From NCBI RefSeq assembly GCF_014218295.1, contig NZ_AP023287.1, positions 3,162,001 to 3,226,000 of the forward strand: a DNA stretch of 64,000 bases, given 5' to 3'. Numbering within the stretch: the stretch's first letter is position 1; every line of letters begins with the position of its first letter. The DNA is from Mycolicibacterium litorale. Lineage in GTDB: Bacteria > Actinomycetota > Actinomycetes > Mycobacteriales > Mycobacteriaceae. Shown here one piece after another: positions 39,023-48,602 of this stretch. The notes beneath the pieces are model-generated. The model was not told the DNA's origin. It did no database searches and was given only the letters and a program-made list of their open reading frames with translations. A program made the translations under genes and the position numbers.

Positions 39023-40522
39023 CTACGTGGCGGTGAGCTGTTCGACGAGCTGCACCGCGCTGTCCACCGAGTCGAGAAGCGCCCCGACGTGGGCCTTGCT
39101 GCCGCGCAGCGGTTCGAGTGTCGGTATCCGCACCAGTGAGTCGCCACCCAGGTCGAAGATCACCGAGTCCCAACTCGCCGCGGCGATGTCGGCGCCGAAC
39201 CGGCGCAGGCACTCACCGCGGAAGTAGGCGCGGGTGTCGGTCGGCGGGTTGTCGACGGCGTCGAGCACCTGCTGTTCGGTGACCAGCCGCTGCATCGATC
39301 CCCGGGCGACGAGCCTGTTGTAGAGCCCCTTGTCCAGCCGCACGTCCGAGTACTGCAGGTCGACCAGGTGCAGGCGGGGCGCATTCCAGCCGAGGTTCTC
39401 CCGGTGGCGGAAACCCTCGAGCAGCCGCAGTTTGGCGGGCCAGTCCAGCAGGTCGGCACATTCCATCGGATCGCGTTCGAGCAGGTCGAGCACGTTGGCC
39501 CAGGTCTCGACGACATGGGAGGCGCGCGGATCGGGATCGCGCGAATCGACCAGCTTGGCGACCCGGTCGAGGTAGATCCGCTGCAGCGCGAGTCCGGTCA
39601 GCTCCCGGCCGTCGGCCAGCGCCACCGTCGCGCGCAGCGACGGGTCCCGGCTGATCACGTGCACCGCGTGCACCGGCCGGGCCAGCGCCAGGTCGGACAG
39701 GTCCACCCCCTCCTCGACCAGGTCGAGGACCAGTGAGGTGGCGCCCAGTTTGAGGTAGGTCGACGTCTCGGCCAGGTTGGCGTCGCCGATGATCACGTGC
39801 AGCCGGCGGTACTTGTCGGCGTCGGCGTGCGGTTCGTCGCGGGTGTTGATGATGCCGCGCTTGAGCGTGGTCTCCAGGCCGACCTCGACCTCGATGTAGT
39901 CGGCGCGCTGCGACAGCTGGAAACCGGGTTCGTCGCCCGAGGGGCCGATACCCACCCGGCCCGAGCCGGTGACCACCTGGCGCGACACCAGGAACGGCGT
40001 GAGCCCGGCGATGACGGCCGAGAACGGGGTCTGCCGGCTCATCAGGTAGTTCTCGTGCGAACCGTACGAGGCGCCCTTGCCGTCGACGTTGTTCTTGTAG
40101 AGCTGCAGTTTGGCCGCTCCCGGCACACTGGCGACATGCCGCGCCGCGGCCTCCATCACCCGCTCCCCGGCCTTGTCCCAGATCACCGCGTCGAGCGGAT
40201 CGGTGCACTCGGGCGCCGAGTACTCGGGGTGGGCGTGGTCGACGTAGAGCCGGGCGCCGTTGGTGAGGATCATGTTGGCCGCACCGACCTCGTCGGCGTC
40301 GACCACCGGCGGCGGACCCGCCGAACGGCTCAGATCGAACCCGCGGGCGTCGCGCAGCGGCGACTCCACCTCGTAGTCCCACCGGGTGCGCTTGGCCCGC
40401 TGGATACCGGCCGCCGCGGCGTAGGCGAGGACCGCCTGCGTCGAGGTGAGGATCGGGTTGGCGGTCGGGTCGGACGGTGAGGAGATTCCGTATTCGACCT
40501 CGGTTCCGATGATCCGCTGCAT
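39023..40522 (-). CDS. dop: Deamidase/depupylase of Pup
   Basis: A 499-residue protein of the glutamine-synthetase-like carboxylate-amine fold. It starts [18 protein letters not shown], where the Glu residues of the EVEYG strand bind ATP-Mg. Further signatures are [40 protein letters not shown] and the C-terminal [20 protein letters not shown]. Dop converts Pup-GGQ to Pup-GGE and removes Pup from substrates. ATG 40522 has TACTGT 6 nt upstream on its strand (leaderless). It lies between mpa and pup in the usual order. Confidence 0.96.
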   Translation of the reverse strand: MQRIIGTEVEYGISSPSDPTANPILTSTQAVLAYAAAAGIQRAKRTRWDYEVESPLRDARGFDLSRSAGPPPVVDADEVGAANMILTNGARLYVDHAHPEYSAPECTDPLDAVIWDKAGERVMEAAARHVASVPGAAKLQLYKNNVDGKGASYGSHENYLMSRQTPFSAVIAGLTPFLVSRQVVTGSGRVGIGPSGDEPGFQLSQRADYIEVEVGLETTLKRGIINTRDEPHADADKYRRLHVIIGDANLAETSTYLKLGATSLVLDLVEEGVDLSDLALARPVHAVHVISRDPSLRATVALADGRELTGLALQRIYLDRVAKLVDSRDPDPRASHVVETWANVLDLLERDPMECADLLDWPAKLRLLEGFRHRENLGWNAPRLHLVDLQYSDVRLDKGLYNRLVARGSMQRLVTEQQVLDAVDNPPTDTRAYFRGECLRRFGADIAAASWDSVIFDLGGDSLVRIPTLEPLRGSKAHVGALLDSVDSAVQLVEQLTAT

Positions 40523-40528
40523 GACCTC

Positions 40529-40534
40529 ACAGTA
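40529..40534 (-). promoter_or_regulatory. -10 element of dop
   Basis: TACTGT on the minus strand followed by 6 nt and the dop ATG at 40522; leaderless spacing. Confidence 0.45.
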
Positions 40535-40648
40535 GGTGACGCGCCTCGGGACCGGCTCGGCGGCGGGGCCGCGAACCGCCGCGACGCCGGTGCGGGAACG
40601 CCGAGCGGCCCGCCACCGAGGACAGTGACGGGCCGCCGCGGCCGTGAC

Positions 40649-42496
40649 CTACAGGTACTGGCCGAGATTCGACTCGGTGTCGATCGCCCGGTTCGCGCTG
40701 CTGCTCTTGCCGGTGACCAGCGTGCGGATGTAGACGATCCGCTCACCCTTCTTGCCCGAGATCCGCGCCCAGTCATCCGGGTTGGTGGTGTTGGGCAGAT
40801 CCTCGTTCTCCGCGAACTCGTCGACGATCGAATCGAGCAGGTGCTGGATGCGCAGACCCTTCTGCCCGGTGTCGAGCACCGACTTGATCGCGTACTTCTT
40901 GGCCCGGTCCACGACGTTCTGGATCATCGCGCCCGAGTTGAAGTCCTTGAAGTACATGACCTCTTTGTCGCCGTTGGCGTAGGTCACCTCGAGGAAGCGG
41001 TTGTCGTCGATCTCGGCGTACATCCGTTCGACGACCTTCTCGATCATCCCCTTGATGCAGGCCGCCCGATCGCCGCCGAACTCGGCGAGGTCGTCGGCGT
41101 GCACCGGCAGTTCCTCGGTGAGGTACTTGCTGAAGATGTCCTGTGCCGCTTCGGCATCCGGCCGCTCGATCTTGATCTTGACGTCCAGGCGGCCCGGCCG
41201 CAGGATCGCCGGGTCGATCATGTCCTCGCGGTTGGAGGCGCCGATCACGATGACGTTCTCCAGACCCTCGACACCGTCGATCTCCGAGAGCAACTGGGGC
41301 ACGACCGTCGTCTCCACGTCCGAGCTCACGCCGGTGCCGCGGGTGCGGAAGATCGAGTCCATCTCGTCGAAGAACACGATGACCGGGGTGCCCTCGGACG
41401 CCTTCTCACGTGCCCGCTGGAAGATCAGCCGGATGTGCCGTTCGGTCTCGCCGACGAACTTGTTCAGCAGCTCGGGGCCCTTGATGTTGAGGAAGTACGA
41501 CTTCGCCTCGCGGGCGTCGTCGCCGCGCACCTCGGCCATCTTCTTGGCCAGCGAGTTCGCGACCGCCTTGGCGATCAACGTCTTACCGCAGCCGGGCGGG
41601 CCGTAGAGCAGCACGCCCTTGGGCGGCCGCAGCGAGTACTCGCGGTAGAGCTCCTTGTGCAGGAACGGCAACTCGACGGCGTCGCGGATCTGCTCGATCT
41701 GACGGCCGAGACCACCGATGTCGCTGTAGCTGACGTCGGGCACCTCTTCGAGCACCAGGTCCTCGACCTCGGCCTTGGGGATCCGCTCGAACGCGTATCC
41801 GGCTTTGGTGTCGACCAGCAGCGAGTCGCCCGGGCGCAGCCGGCGCGGCCGGTCGTCGTCGAGTTCGGGCCCGGCCACCTCGCTGTCGGGCAGGTGCTCG
41901 ACCGACACCAGCGGCTCGGCCAGCCAGACGATGCGCTCCTCGTCGGCGTGGCCCACCACCAGCGCGCGGTGTCCGTCGGAGAGGATCTCGCGCAGGGTAC
42001 TGATCTCACCGACGGCCTCGAAGGTGCCGGCCTCGACCACGGTCAGCGCCTCGTTGAGGCGGACGGTCTGACCCTGTTTGAGCGCCTTGACGTCGATGTT
42101 CGGCGAGCAGGTCAGCCGCATCTTGCGCCCCGAGGTGAACACGTCGACCGTGTCGTCCTCGTGGGCGGCCAGCAGCACGCCGTAACCGCTCGGCGGCTGC
42201 CCCAGCCGGTCGACCTCCTCGCGCAGCGCGAGTAGTTGCTGGCGCGCCTCTTTGAGGGTGTCCATCAACTTCGCGTTGCGCGCGGCGAGCGAATCGATCC
42301 GCGCTTCGAGTTGGTGGACGTCGCGGGCGCTGCGCAGACCGCTCTGCGGGCCTACCGCGTTCTCGAGCTGCTCTCGCAGAGCCGCGGCCTCACGCCGCAA
42401 CTCCTCCAGCTCCGCGGCGTCCTCACTGGACAGGCCGGACTCATGGGGTGTCGTGAAACCGTCTTCTCTGGCTTCGTGACGCTGTGACTCACTCAT
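40649..42496 (-). CDS. mpa: Proteasome-associated AAA+ ATPase (Mpa/ARC)
   Basis: A 615-residue AAA+ unfoldase. The N-terminal coiled coil (about residues 20-80, [18 protein letters not shown]), which binds Pup, is followed by double OB domains. Walker A is [17 protein letters not shown] near 290, Walker [14 protein letters not shown] near 352, and sensor and Arg-finger regions follow. The protein ends SNLGQYL, the GQYL C-terminus that docks on the 20S alpha ring. The ATG at 42496 is chosen because GAAAGGGG lies upstream; an in-frame start six codons earlier is open. Confidence 0.96.
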   Translation of the reverse strand: MSESQRHEAREDGFTTPHESGLSSEDAAELEELRREAAALREQLENAVGPQSGLRSARDVHQLEARIDSLAARNAKLMDTLKEARQQLLALREEVDRLGQPPSGYGVLLAAHEDDTVDVFTSGRKMRLTCSPNIDVKALKQGQTVRLNEALTVVEAGTFEAVGEISTLREILSDGHRALVVGHADEERIVWLAEPLVSVEHLPDSEVAGPELDDDRPRRLRPGDSLLVDTKAGYAFERIPKAEVEDLVLEEVPDVSYSDIGGLGRQIEQIRDAVELPFLHKELYREYSLRPPKGVLLYGPPGCGKTLIAKAVANSLAKKMAEVRGDDAREAKSYFLNIKGPELLNKFVGETERHIRLIFQRAREKASEGTPVIVFFDEMDSIFRTRGTGVSSDVETTVVPQLLSEIDGVEGLENVIVIGASNREDMIDPAILRPGRLDVKIKIERPDAEAAQDIFSKYLTEELPVHADDLAEFGGDRAACIKGMIEKVVERMYAEIDDNRFLEVTYANGDKEVMYFKDFNSGAMIQNVVDRAKKYAIKSVLDTGQKGLRIQHLLDSIVDEFAENEDLPNTTNPDDWARISGKKGERIVYIRTLVTGKSSSANRAIDTESNLGQYL

Positions 42497-42603
42497 GTTG
42501 CGCCCCTTTCCCACACCGAATAGTGGTGCAGTAACAACTTCAACGCTACCGGCGATTCAGACTTTGTGTGCGGCGTAGGGATTCGACACACCCGCGGCAC
42601 TGT

Positions 42604-42609
42604 TAACCT
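42604..42609 (+). promoter_or_regulatory. Probable -10 of the MTB12-like gene
   Basis: TAACCT, with a GAAAGGA ribosome-binding site before the GTG at 42643. The 42497-42642 spacer also contains the mpa promoter on the other strand; an AT-richer stretch near 42525-42545 is the likely place. Confidence 0.35.
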
Positions 42610-42642
42610 CGGACTCGAGCTGGACAGATCGAAAGGACACCC

Positions 42643-43131
42643 GTGACCCTGAAAACCCTCGTAACCGGCGTTGCAGCAGCCGCTGTAGTAGCAGGTGGCG
42701 CGGCAGGTGTGACCTCTATTTCATCGAATACGGTGGCGTCGCCCGCCGTATCGCCGGTCGTGTTCGGCGTCCCGATGCCGCAGGTTCCGGCACCCGACCT
42801 CGCAGGTCCCCTGACGCAGACGCTGCAGGCCCTCGCCGGTCCGGGATCGTTCCGGGGCAAGGCGCCGTTCATCCAGGGCGGCATCGGGAGGATCGAAGCG
42901 GTCGCCGCCGACCGGGCGTACCAGAACGCCGCCGCGCAGGGCAAATTCCCGCTGAGCTTCACAGTGGCCAACGTCGACCAGAACGGCGGCGTGGCCACAG
43001 CCGACGTCACCGCGACCGCGGCCACCGGCGGCACCGCCACCCAGCACATCGTGTTCACCGCGGGCCCGAGCCCGAGCGGCTGGCAGATCTCGCGGGGTTC
43101 GGCCCTGAACCTGCTCTCGGCGGTCGGCTGA
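42643..43131 (+). CDS. Secreted low-molecular-weight antigen MTB12/CFP-2-like protein
   Basis: A 162-residue protein with a Sec signal peptide: [22 protein letters not shown], cleavage expected near residue 20-33. The mature part has the MTB12 pattern: VVFGVPMPQVPAPDL, QGGIGRIEAVAADRAYQNAAAQGKFPLSFTVANV, then GWQISRGSALNLLSAVG at the C-terminus. MTB12 (Rv2376c) is a major secreted protein of unknown function. There is no lipobox Cys, so it is secreted rather than lipidated. It precedes an lppK-like gene whose C-terminal half has the same motif layout, so the two are likely tandem paralogues. Confidence 0.85.
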   Translation: MTLKTLVTGVAAAAVVAGGAAGVTSISSNTVASPAVSPVVFGVPMPQVPAPDLAGPLTQTLQALAGPGSFRGKAPFIQGGIGRIEAVAADRAYQNAAAQGKFPLSFTVANVDQNGGVATADVTATAATGGTATQHIVFTAGPSPSGWQISRGSALNLLSAVG

Positions 43132-43142
43132 GCCTCCCGCCG

Positions 43143-43687
43143 GTGCCCCGACGCACCATGCTCGCAGTAGTCCGAAGCGCCGTCACCATTCTGGTGGCGG
43201 CGTTCGGCCTTTCATACGGCCTCAGTGGGTGCGGTAGCGACCGGCCGCCCGCCCCACCGCCGACGACCGCCGCCTCGTCCGCACCGGTGCCGGTGGCGCT
43301 CCCTCCCCGCCCGCACCCCTTCCGCCGCCGAGCGCGCTCACCGATGTGCTCTACCGGTTGGCCGATCCCGCGGTGCCCGGGGCGGACAAACTCCCCTTGA
43401 TCGAGGACGCCGGACCCGGCGACGTCGCCGCGCTCGACCGCTTCGGCAGGGCGCTGGCCGACAACGGCTACCACCCGATGACGTTCGACGCGGCCGACCT
43501 GGCCTGGGCGGCCAACGCCGACGACGTGGTGGCCACCGTGATCGCCAGGACGCCGCCCGGTCGGACCGGTGGGGACTTCACGTTCCCGATGGAGTTCGCA
43601 CGCACGCCCGACGGCGGCTGGCAGCTCACCCGCGGCAGCGCCGACCTGCTGCTCGAGGTGGACGCAGCCCAGGAACCGCCGCGCTGA
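43143..43687 (+). pseudogene. lppK: LppK-like lipoprotein gene with an apparent frameshift
   Basis: The N-terminal part (GTG 43143 or ATG 43158) encodes a lipoprotein signal with lipobox LSGC (Cys near residue 30), then a Pro/Ala-rich linker, and runs into out-of-frame RRRAR sequence. The C-terminal part is in another frame: PPPSALTDVLYRLADPAVPG onwards, to GGWQLTRGSADLLLEVD, ending 43687. LppK (Rv2116), as I recall it, is continuous across this point (linker, then VLSRLADPAVPG). The switch lies in a C-rich run at about 43296-43322; a missing single base, or two extra, would restore one reading frame. It is either a true disruption or a sequencing error. It sits between the MTB12-like gene and DUF503. 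Confidence 0.72.
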
Positions 43688-43689
43688 CC

Positions 43690-43986
43690 ATGTGGATCGG
43701 CTGGCTGGAGTTCGACCTGCTCCTGGGCGATGTGCGCTCGCTCAAACAGAAGCGATCGGCGATCCGGCCGTTGATCGCCGAACTGCAGCGCCGGTTCACG
43801 GTCTCGGCGGCGGAGACCGGCGCGCACGACCTGCACCGGCGGGCCGGCGTCGGGCTGGCCGTGGTGGCCGCGGACCGGGCCCATGTGGTCGACGTGCTCG
43901 ACGCCGCCGAACGACTGGTCGCGGCCCGCCCCGAGATGGAGTTGCTCTCGGTGCGCCGGGTCCTGCGGCGCAGCGACGACGAGTAG
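43690..43986 (+). CDS. DUF503 family protein (Rv2117-like)
   Basis: A 98-residue protein beginning MWIGWLEFDLLLGDVRSLKQKRS, the DUF503 signature (a short strand then the SLKxKRS turn), and continuing with two helices and strands (VGLAVVAADRAHVVDVLDAAERLV). Homologues are small ferredoxin-like-fold proteins sometimes near ribosome maturation genes; role unknown. The ATG is 2 bp after the lppK stop. Confidence 0.88.
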   Translation: MWIGWLEFDLLLGDVRSLKQKRSAIRPLIAELQRRFTVSAAETGAHDLHRRAGVGLAVVAADRAHVVDVLDAAERLVAARPEMELLSVRRVLRRSDDE

Positions 43987-44000
43987 GGACGACGAGTAGG

Positions 44001-44858
<858 letters not shown>

Positions 44859-44924
44859 TCAGCCTGCCAGTCGGCGCGGCGCCGCGCGGCCGCGGGGTTG
44901 CGCGGATCTGTCGGGGGCCCGTCT

Positions 44925-44930
44925 TAGGCT
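44925..44930 (+). promoter_or_regulatory. -10 element of the nuclease operon
   Basis: TAGGCT followed by 7 nt and the ATG at 44938; leaderless spacing. Confidence 0.5.
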
Positions 44931-44937
44931 GCAGAGT

Positions 44938-45771
44938 ATGAGCGAACAGGCCGCGCCGGTCCGGCGTCCCGCGCTGTCGCCGTCGCGGGCCAGCGATTTC
45001 AAGCAGTGCCCGCTGCTGTACCGGTTCCGCGCGATCGACCGGCTGCCCGAACCGCAGTCGACCGCGCAGCTGCGGGGGTCGGTGGTGCACGCCGCGCTGG
45101 AACAGCTCTACGCGCTTCCCGCGGCGGACCGCGGGCCCGAGACGGCGCTGACGCTGGTGGTGCCGGCGTGGGACCGCGTGGTGGCCGAGCGGCCCGAGGT
45201 GGCCGGCGAGATCGAGCCCGCGGTGCGCGACGCGTTGCTGGGTGAGGCCCGCGCGCTGCTGTCGGGGTACTACCGCCTGGAGGATCCGACCCGGTTCGAC
45301 CCGCAGTGCTGCGAACAGCACGTGGAGGTCGAGCTCGAGGACGGCACGCTGTTGCGCGGCTTCGTCGACCGCATCGACGTCGCACCCACCGGCGAACTGC
45401 GGGTGGTCGACTACAAGACCGGTAAGGCGCCGCCGGAGGCCCGCGCGCTGGCCGAGGCCAAGGCGCTGTTCCAGATGAAGTTCTACGCGGTGGCGCTGCT
45501 GCGTTCGCGCGGCGTGCTGCCGACCCGGCTGCGGCTGCTCTACCTGGCCGACGGGCAGGTCCTCGACTACTCCCCCGACCTGGAGGAGCTCACCCGGTTC
45601 GAGCGCACGCTGACCGCGATCTGGCGGGCCATCCGCGCGGCGGGAGCCACCGGGGACTTCCGGCCGAAGCCGTCGAAGCTGTGCGACTGGTGCTCACACC
45701 GGGCGCTGTGCCCCGAGTTCGGCGGCACCCCGCCGCCGTATCCCGGCTGGCCGGAGATCCCCGCGGCGTGA
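44938..45771 (+). CDS. RecB/AddB-like PD-(D/E)XK nuclease with Fe-S cysteines (Rv2119)
   Basis: A 277-residue PDDEXK_1 protein. It begins ALSPSRASDFKQCPLLYRFR, the first cluster Cys (near residue 24). LRGFVDRIDVAPTGELRVVDYKTGK carries the D...(D/E)xK active site near 140-162. Three further Cys lie in KLCDWCSHRALCPEF near the C-terminus; four Cys in this arrangement bind a 4Fe-4S cluster in AddB-type nucleases. No helicase domain is present. Probable DNA exonuclease for repair or recombination. The next gene overlaps its stop (GTGA). Confidence 0.9.
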   Translation: MSEQAAPVRRPALSPSRASDFKQCPLLYRFRAIDRLPEPQSTAQLRGSVVHAALEQLYALPAADRGPETALTLVVPAWDRVVAERPEVAGEIEPAVRDALLGEARALLSGYYRLEDPTRFDPQCCEQHVEVELEDGTLLRGFVDRIDVAPTGELRVVDYKTGKAPPEARALAEAKALFQMKFYAVALLRSRGVLPTRLRLLYLADGQVLDYSPDLEELTRFERTLTAIWRAIRAAGATGDFRPKPSKLCDWCSHRALCPEFGGTPPPYPGWPEIPAA

Positions 45772-46562
45772 TCGGGCACCTCTACCACCGGTTGCCGGAC
45801 AGCGGAGGCCTGGCCGCGTTCGAGTCGACGGCCGACACCCGCAGCAACTGGGATCCGGCCATCCAGCACGGGTCACCGCCGCTGGCACTGCTCACCAGGG
45901 CCGTCGAGGACCTCGCAGCCGGAAGCGGGCTGCGCGTCGGCAGGCTCACGCTCGACATCCTCGGAGCGATCCCGGTGGCACCGGTGCTGGTGCGCTCGGA
46001 GGTGCTGCGACCCGGGAGCCGGATCTCGCTGATGGCCGCGGAGATGCTCGCCGCGCGCCCGGACGGCAGCCACCGCGCCGTCGCCCGGGTCACGGCCTGG
46101 CTGCTTGCGCCGAGCGACACCGCCGACGCCGCCACCGACCGGTATCCGCCGCTGGTCGAGGGCGACGCCACCACGGTGGCACACGCCTGGGAGGGGGCGC
46201 CGGGATACCTGGAGACGGTGAGCTGGCGCCGCCAGCCCGATGACGGCACGGACGCCGTGGCCTGGCTGACGCCATTGGTGCCGCTCGTCGACGACGAACC
46301 GACGACGGCGCTGCAGCGCCTGGCGATGGTCGTCGACTCCGCCAACGGCATCGGCGCGGCACTCGATCCGCGGGAGTTCATGTTCATGAACACCGACACC
46401 GTGGTGCACCTGCACCGCCTCCCGGAAGGGTCGGACTTCGGACTGCGCACCCGCGGGTCGATCGGCCCGGACGGGATCGGCGTCACGACGGGCGAGATCT
46501 TCGACCGCTGCGGATTCATCGGCACGTCGGCGCAGACGCTGCTGGTGCAGCGACAGCGATGA
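45768..46562 (+). CDS. TesB-like acyl-CoA thioesterase family protein
   Basis: A 264-residue double-hotdog thioesterase. The N-terminal hotdog has the NWDPAIQHGSPPLALLTRAVED helix; the C-terminal hotdog has ALQRLAMVVDSANGIGAALDPREFMFMNTDTVVHLHR, with an Asp/Asn-type catalytic area, and ends IGVTTGEIFDRCGFIGTSAQTLLV. It probably hydrolyses an acyl-CoA; the specific substrate is unknown. The GTG overlaps the previous TGA by 4 bp, and its own stop overlaps the next ATG, so nuclease, thioesterase and DinB genes form one coupled operon. Confidence 0.85.
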   Translation: MIGHLYHRLPDSGGLAAFESTADTRSNWDPAIQHGSPPLALLTRAVEDLAAGSGLRVGRLTLDILGAIPVAPVLVRSEVLRPGSRISLMAAEMLAARPDGSHRAVARVTAWLLAPSDTADAATDRYPPLVEGDATTVAHAWEGAPGYLETVSWRRQPDDGTDAVAWLTPLVPLVDDEPTTALQRLAMVVDSANGIGAALDPREFMFMNTDTVVHLHRLPEGSDFGLRTRGSIGPDGIGVTTGEIFDRCGFIGTSAQTLLVQRQR

Positions 46563-47065
46563 ACGGGCTCGTCGGCCAGTTCGACCTGGCGTGGGCGCTG
46601 GCCGAACTGCATCTGTCCGCGCTCACCGACGACGACGTCCTCTGGGAGCCGGCCGAACTCGTGTGGACCGTGCGGCCGGACGCGTCCGGTGTGTGGCGGC
46701 CCGACTGGTCCGAAGAAGACCTCGATCCGATCCCGGTGCCGACCATCGGCTGGTTGACGTGGCATGTCACGTGGTGGTGGTCGGTGACGCTGGCGCACCT
46801 CGACGCGGAACCCGTGCCCGACCGCACCGAGGTGACCTGGCCCGGCGGCGCCGCGGTGGTGGCGAACATCCGGGAGCTGGCCCGCCGCTGGCGCGCGACC
46901 CTGGCGGCACTGACCGAGGCGGATCTCGCGGGCGCATGTGCGTTTCCGTGGGGCGGCGACAGCGGCCGCACCGTCGCCGACACCGTGTTGTGGCTGCACG
47001 TGGAACTGACGAAGAACGTCGCCGAGATCGGTCAGCTCAGGATGTTGCGGGCCGCATCGCGCTGA
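46559..47065 (+). CDS. DinB-superfamily protein
   Basis: A 168-residue four-helix-bundle protein of the DinB/MDMPI type. The first helix is VGQFDLAWALAELHLSALTDDD. WLTWHVTWWWSVTLAHLD (about 61-80) supplies a metal-ligand-type His, as does VADTVLWLHVELTKNVAEIGQLR near the C-terminus. Such proteins often act as thiol-dependent (mycothiol or bacillithiol) transferases; that activity is inference. ATGA overlap with the upstream stop; its 3' end overlaps the convergent TetR gene by 29 bp. Confidence 0.82.
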   Translation: MNGLVGQFDLAWALAELHLSALTDDDVLWEPAELVWTVRPDASGVWRPDWSEEDLDPIPVPTIGWLTWHVTWWWSVTLAHLDAEPVPDRTEVTWPGGAAVVANIRELARRWRATLAALTEADLAGACAFPWGGDSGRTVADTVLWLHVELTKNVAEIGQLRMLRAASR

Positions 47066-47759
47066 GCCCGTTGAGCAGCACGTCCACGCCGAACGCCAGT
47101 GCCGCGTCGGCGTCGTGGGCGGCGCCGCGGGCCGCGCCGGCCGCGCTGCCGATCCGCGACGCCAGCGGATAACGGTCGGTGATCCCCAGCGCGGCCAGCT
47201 TGGCGCCCTCCCGCTCCCACCATTGGTGCGGCGCCTCCTGTTCGCGCTCTCGCCGGGCGTGCGCGAGCGCGCGGGCGCTGGAACGGGCGAAGTCCAGCAG
47301 CAGCGTGAGAGCCGCGTCCTTGTCCACATCGCTGAGCGGCAGTGCGTCCACGGCGGCCAGCTCCCGCTCGTACTTCGCCAGGGTGCCCGGCCCCAGCACG
47401 GTCCGTTCCGACTCGATCTCCGCCAACCACGGGTGCCGGTCGAACAACCGCATGTTGTCGGCGACGACGGCGGTCAGCCGGGCCCGCCAGTCACCCGCCG
47501 GTGCGGTGACCTCCATGTCGGCCCGGCACTGGTCGGCCATGAGCTCGAGCAGTTGTTCGCGGCTGCGGACATAGGAGTACAACGTCATCACAGGCACCTC
47601 GAGCGCACCGGCGACATCGCGCAGCGTGAAGGCCAGGCCGAGACGGTCGGCAACCTCGACCGCAGCGGCCACGATCTGATCGGCACTGAAGCGGGGCGGG
47701 CGCCCGCGGCGTGCCGGCAGTGGCCTCTCGCGCCGCCACAGCAGGTCGATGGTGTCCAT
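47037..47759 (-). CDS. TetR-family transcriptional repressor
   Basis: 240 residues from ATG 47759. The DNA-binding domain is in residues 15-65: RFSADQIVAAAVEVADRLG, then TLRDVAGALEVPVMTLYSYVRSREQLLELM, the canonical TetR helix-turn-helix. The C-terminal ligand domain is of the tetracycline-repressor-like class (RHPWLAEIESERTVLGPGTLAKYERELAAV). The frame is open to 47813 but that extension would cover the operators. It is divergent from a VOC gene across a 72-bp spacer holding two palindromes, so autoregulation and control of the VOC gene are likely. Confidence 0.9.
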   Translation of the reverse strand: MDTIDLLWRRERPLPARRGRPPRFSADQIVAAAVEVADRLGLAFTLRDVAGALEVPVMTLYSYVRSREQLLELMADQCRADMEVTAPAGDWRARLTAVVADNMRLFDRHPWLAEIESERTVLGPGTLAKYERELAAVDALPLSDVDKDAALTLLLDFARSSARALAHARREREQEAPHQWWEREGAKLAALGITDRYPLASRIGSAAGAARGAAHDADAALAFGVDVLLNGLSAMRPATS

Positions 47760-47779
47760 GATCGGTCCTCGCTTGCGTT

Positions 47780-47796
47780 TCCGTACAGAATACGGA
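47780..47796. promoter_or_regulatory. TetR operator palindrome 1
   Basis: Perfect inverted repeat TCCGTA-N5-TACGGA (N5 CAGAA) in the TetR/VOC spacer, proximal to the TetR start. It shares the CGTA-N5-TACG core with the second site, whose centre is about 25 bp away. Confidence 0.65.
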
Positions 47797-47805
47797 TACT
47801 CGGTT

Positions 47806-47820
47806 TCGTACATGATACGA
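47806..47820. promoter_or_regulatory. TetR operator palindrome 2
   Basis: Perfect inverted repeat TCGTA-N5-TACGA (N5 CATGA), proximal to the VOC gene whose ATG is at 47832 with a GAAAGG SD. Same core as site 1. Confidence 0.65.
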
Positions 47821-47831
47821 GAAAGGTCCTC

Positions 47832-48206
47832 ATGAACGTCACCGCCACGGCGATCTCACTCAACGTCCCCGACCCTCGAGCCTCCGCCGACTTCCTGACC
47901 CGGCACGTCGGCTACACCGTGGCGATGCAGGACGACGGCTTCGTGTCACTGGAACACGCCAGCGGATTCAACGTGGTCTATCTGCGGACCGGGCTCCCGA
48001 CGTTCAGACCGGCCCACCGATCGGGCAGCGCGGGCGACGGCCTGCTGCTGGTCTTCGTCGTCGACGACGTCGACGCCGCCTTCGAGGCGGTTCGCGACGG
48101 CGGCGCGCCCGTCGTCACCGCGCCGGAGACCGAACCGTGGGGCGAGCGGTACTGCCAGTTCGAGGATCCCAACGGGATCATCGTGCAGTTCGTCCAGTGG
48201 GTCTGA
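47832..48206 (+). CDS. Glyoxalase/VOC-superfamily protein
   Basis: A 124-residue vicinal-oxygen-chelate protein with two beta-alpha-beta-beta-beta units. The first is ISLNVPDPRASADFLTRHVGYTV; the second has LLLVFVVDDVDAAFEAV, ending PWGERYCQFEDPNGIIVQFVQWV, where the Glu/Gln positions are metal ligands in active members. It may be a dioxygenase, a lyase or a ligand-binding resistance protein; sequence alone does not say. The divergent TetR repressor suggests induction by a small molecule. Confidence 0.87.
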   Translation: MNVTATAISLNVPDPRASADFLTRHVGYTVAMQDDGFVSLEHASGFNVVYLRTGLPTFRPAHRSGSAGDGLLLVFVVDDVDAAFEAVRDGGAPVVTAPETEPWGERYCQFEDPNGIIVQFVQWV

Positions 48207-48212
48207 CCGTAT

Positions 48213-48602
48213 ATGGCTTTGTGTCTATATAGCGTCTTCGACGCCGTCGCCGAACCGAGTCGGCGCGCCCTGCTCGACGAACTGGCCAGGGGTGAACGCA
48301 CAGCCGGTGAACTGGTGGCCACCCAGCGCGGTGCGACGACGATCGACGCCCGCGAAGGCGGCGTCATCGAGATGGTCGCGTCCGGGCCACCGCTCCCCGA
48401 CGAGCGCAAACACGTCTTCGAACGCCAATGGCGCCAGCCCGTCGTCGAGTCCTACCTGCCCGGTGACGACCTGCCGGACTGGCTGTCGCGCAAACAGGAG
48501 GTCGACGAAGTCCGACGGGGCGGCGGGGCCACGACCGCACCTGGCCGACGGGCTACTGCAGCGGTTTCAGGTCCTGCAGCAGCGTCGGCACCAGTTCACT
48601 GA
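48213..48602 (+). pseudogene. ArsR-like HTH fragment fused to unrelated sequence
   Basis: A 129-residue frame. Residues 8-35 (VFDAVAEPSRRALLDELARGERTAGELV) are the N-terminal helices of ArsR/SmtB repressors, but the sequence then departs before the recognition helix and wing. Residues 40-100 (TTIDAREGGVIEMVASGPPLPDERKHVFERQWRQPVV) match nothing I know, and the end is Ala/Pro-rich low complexity. It overlaps the convergent reductase gene by 50 bp. Most likely an ArsR gene truncated by a deletion. A CTATATAG palindrome lies at about 48224-48231 inside the start region. Confidence 0.55.

Noticed and set aside
43225..43986. 253-residue frame spanning lppK and DUF503
   Set aside because: Its first two thirds read lppK out of frame; DUF503 proper starts at the ATG at 43690 with the family N-terminus.
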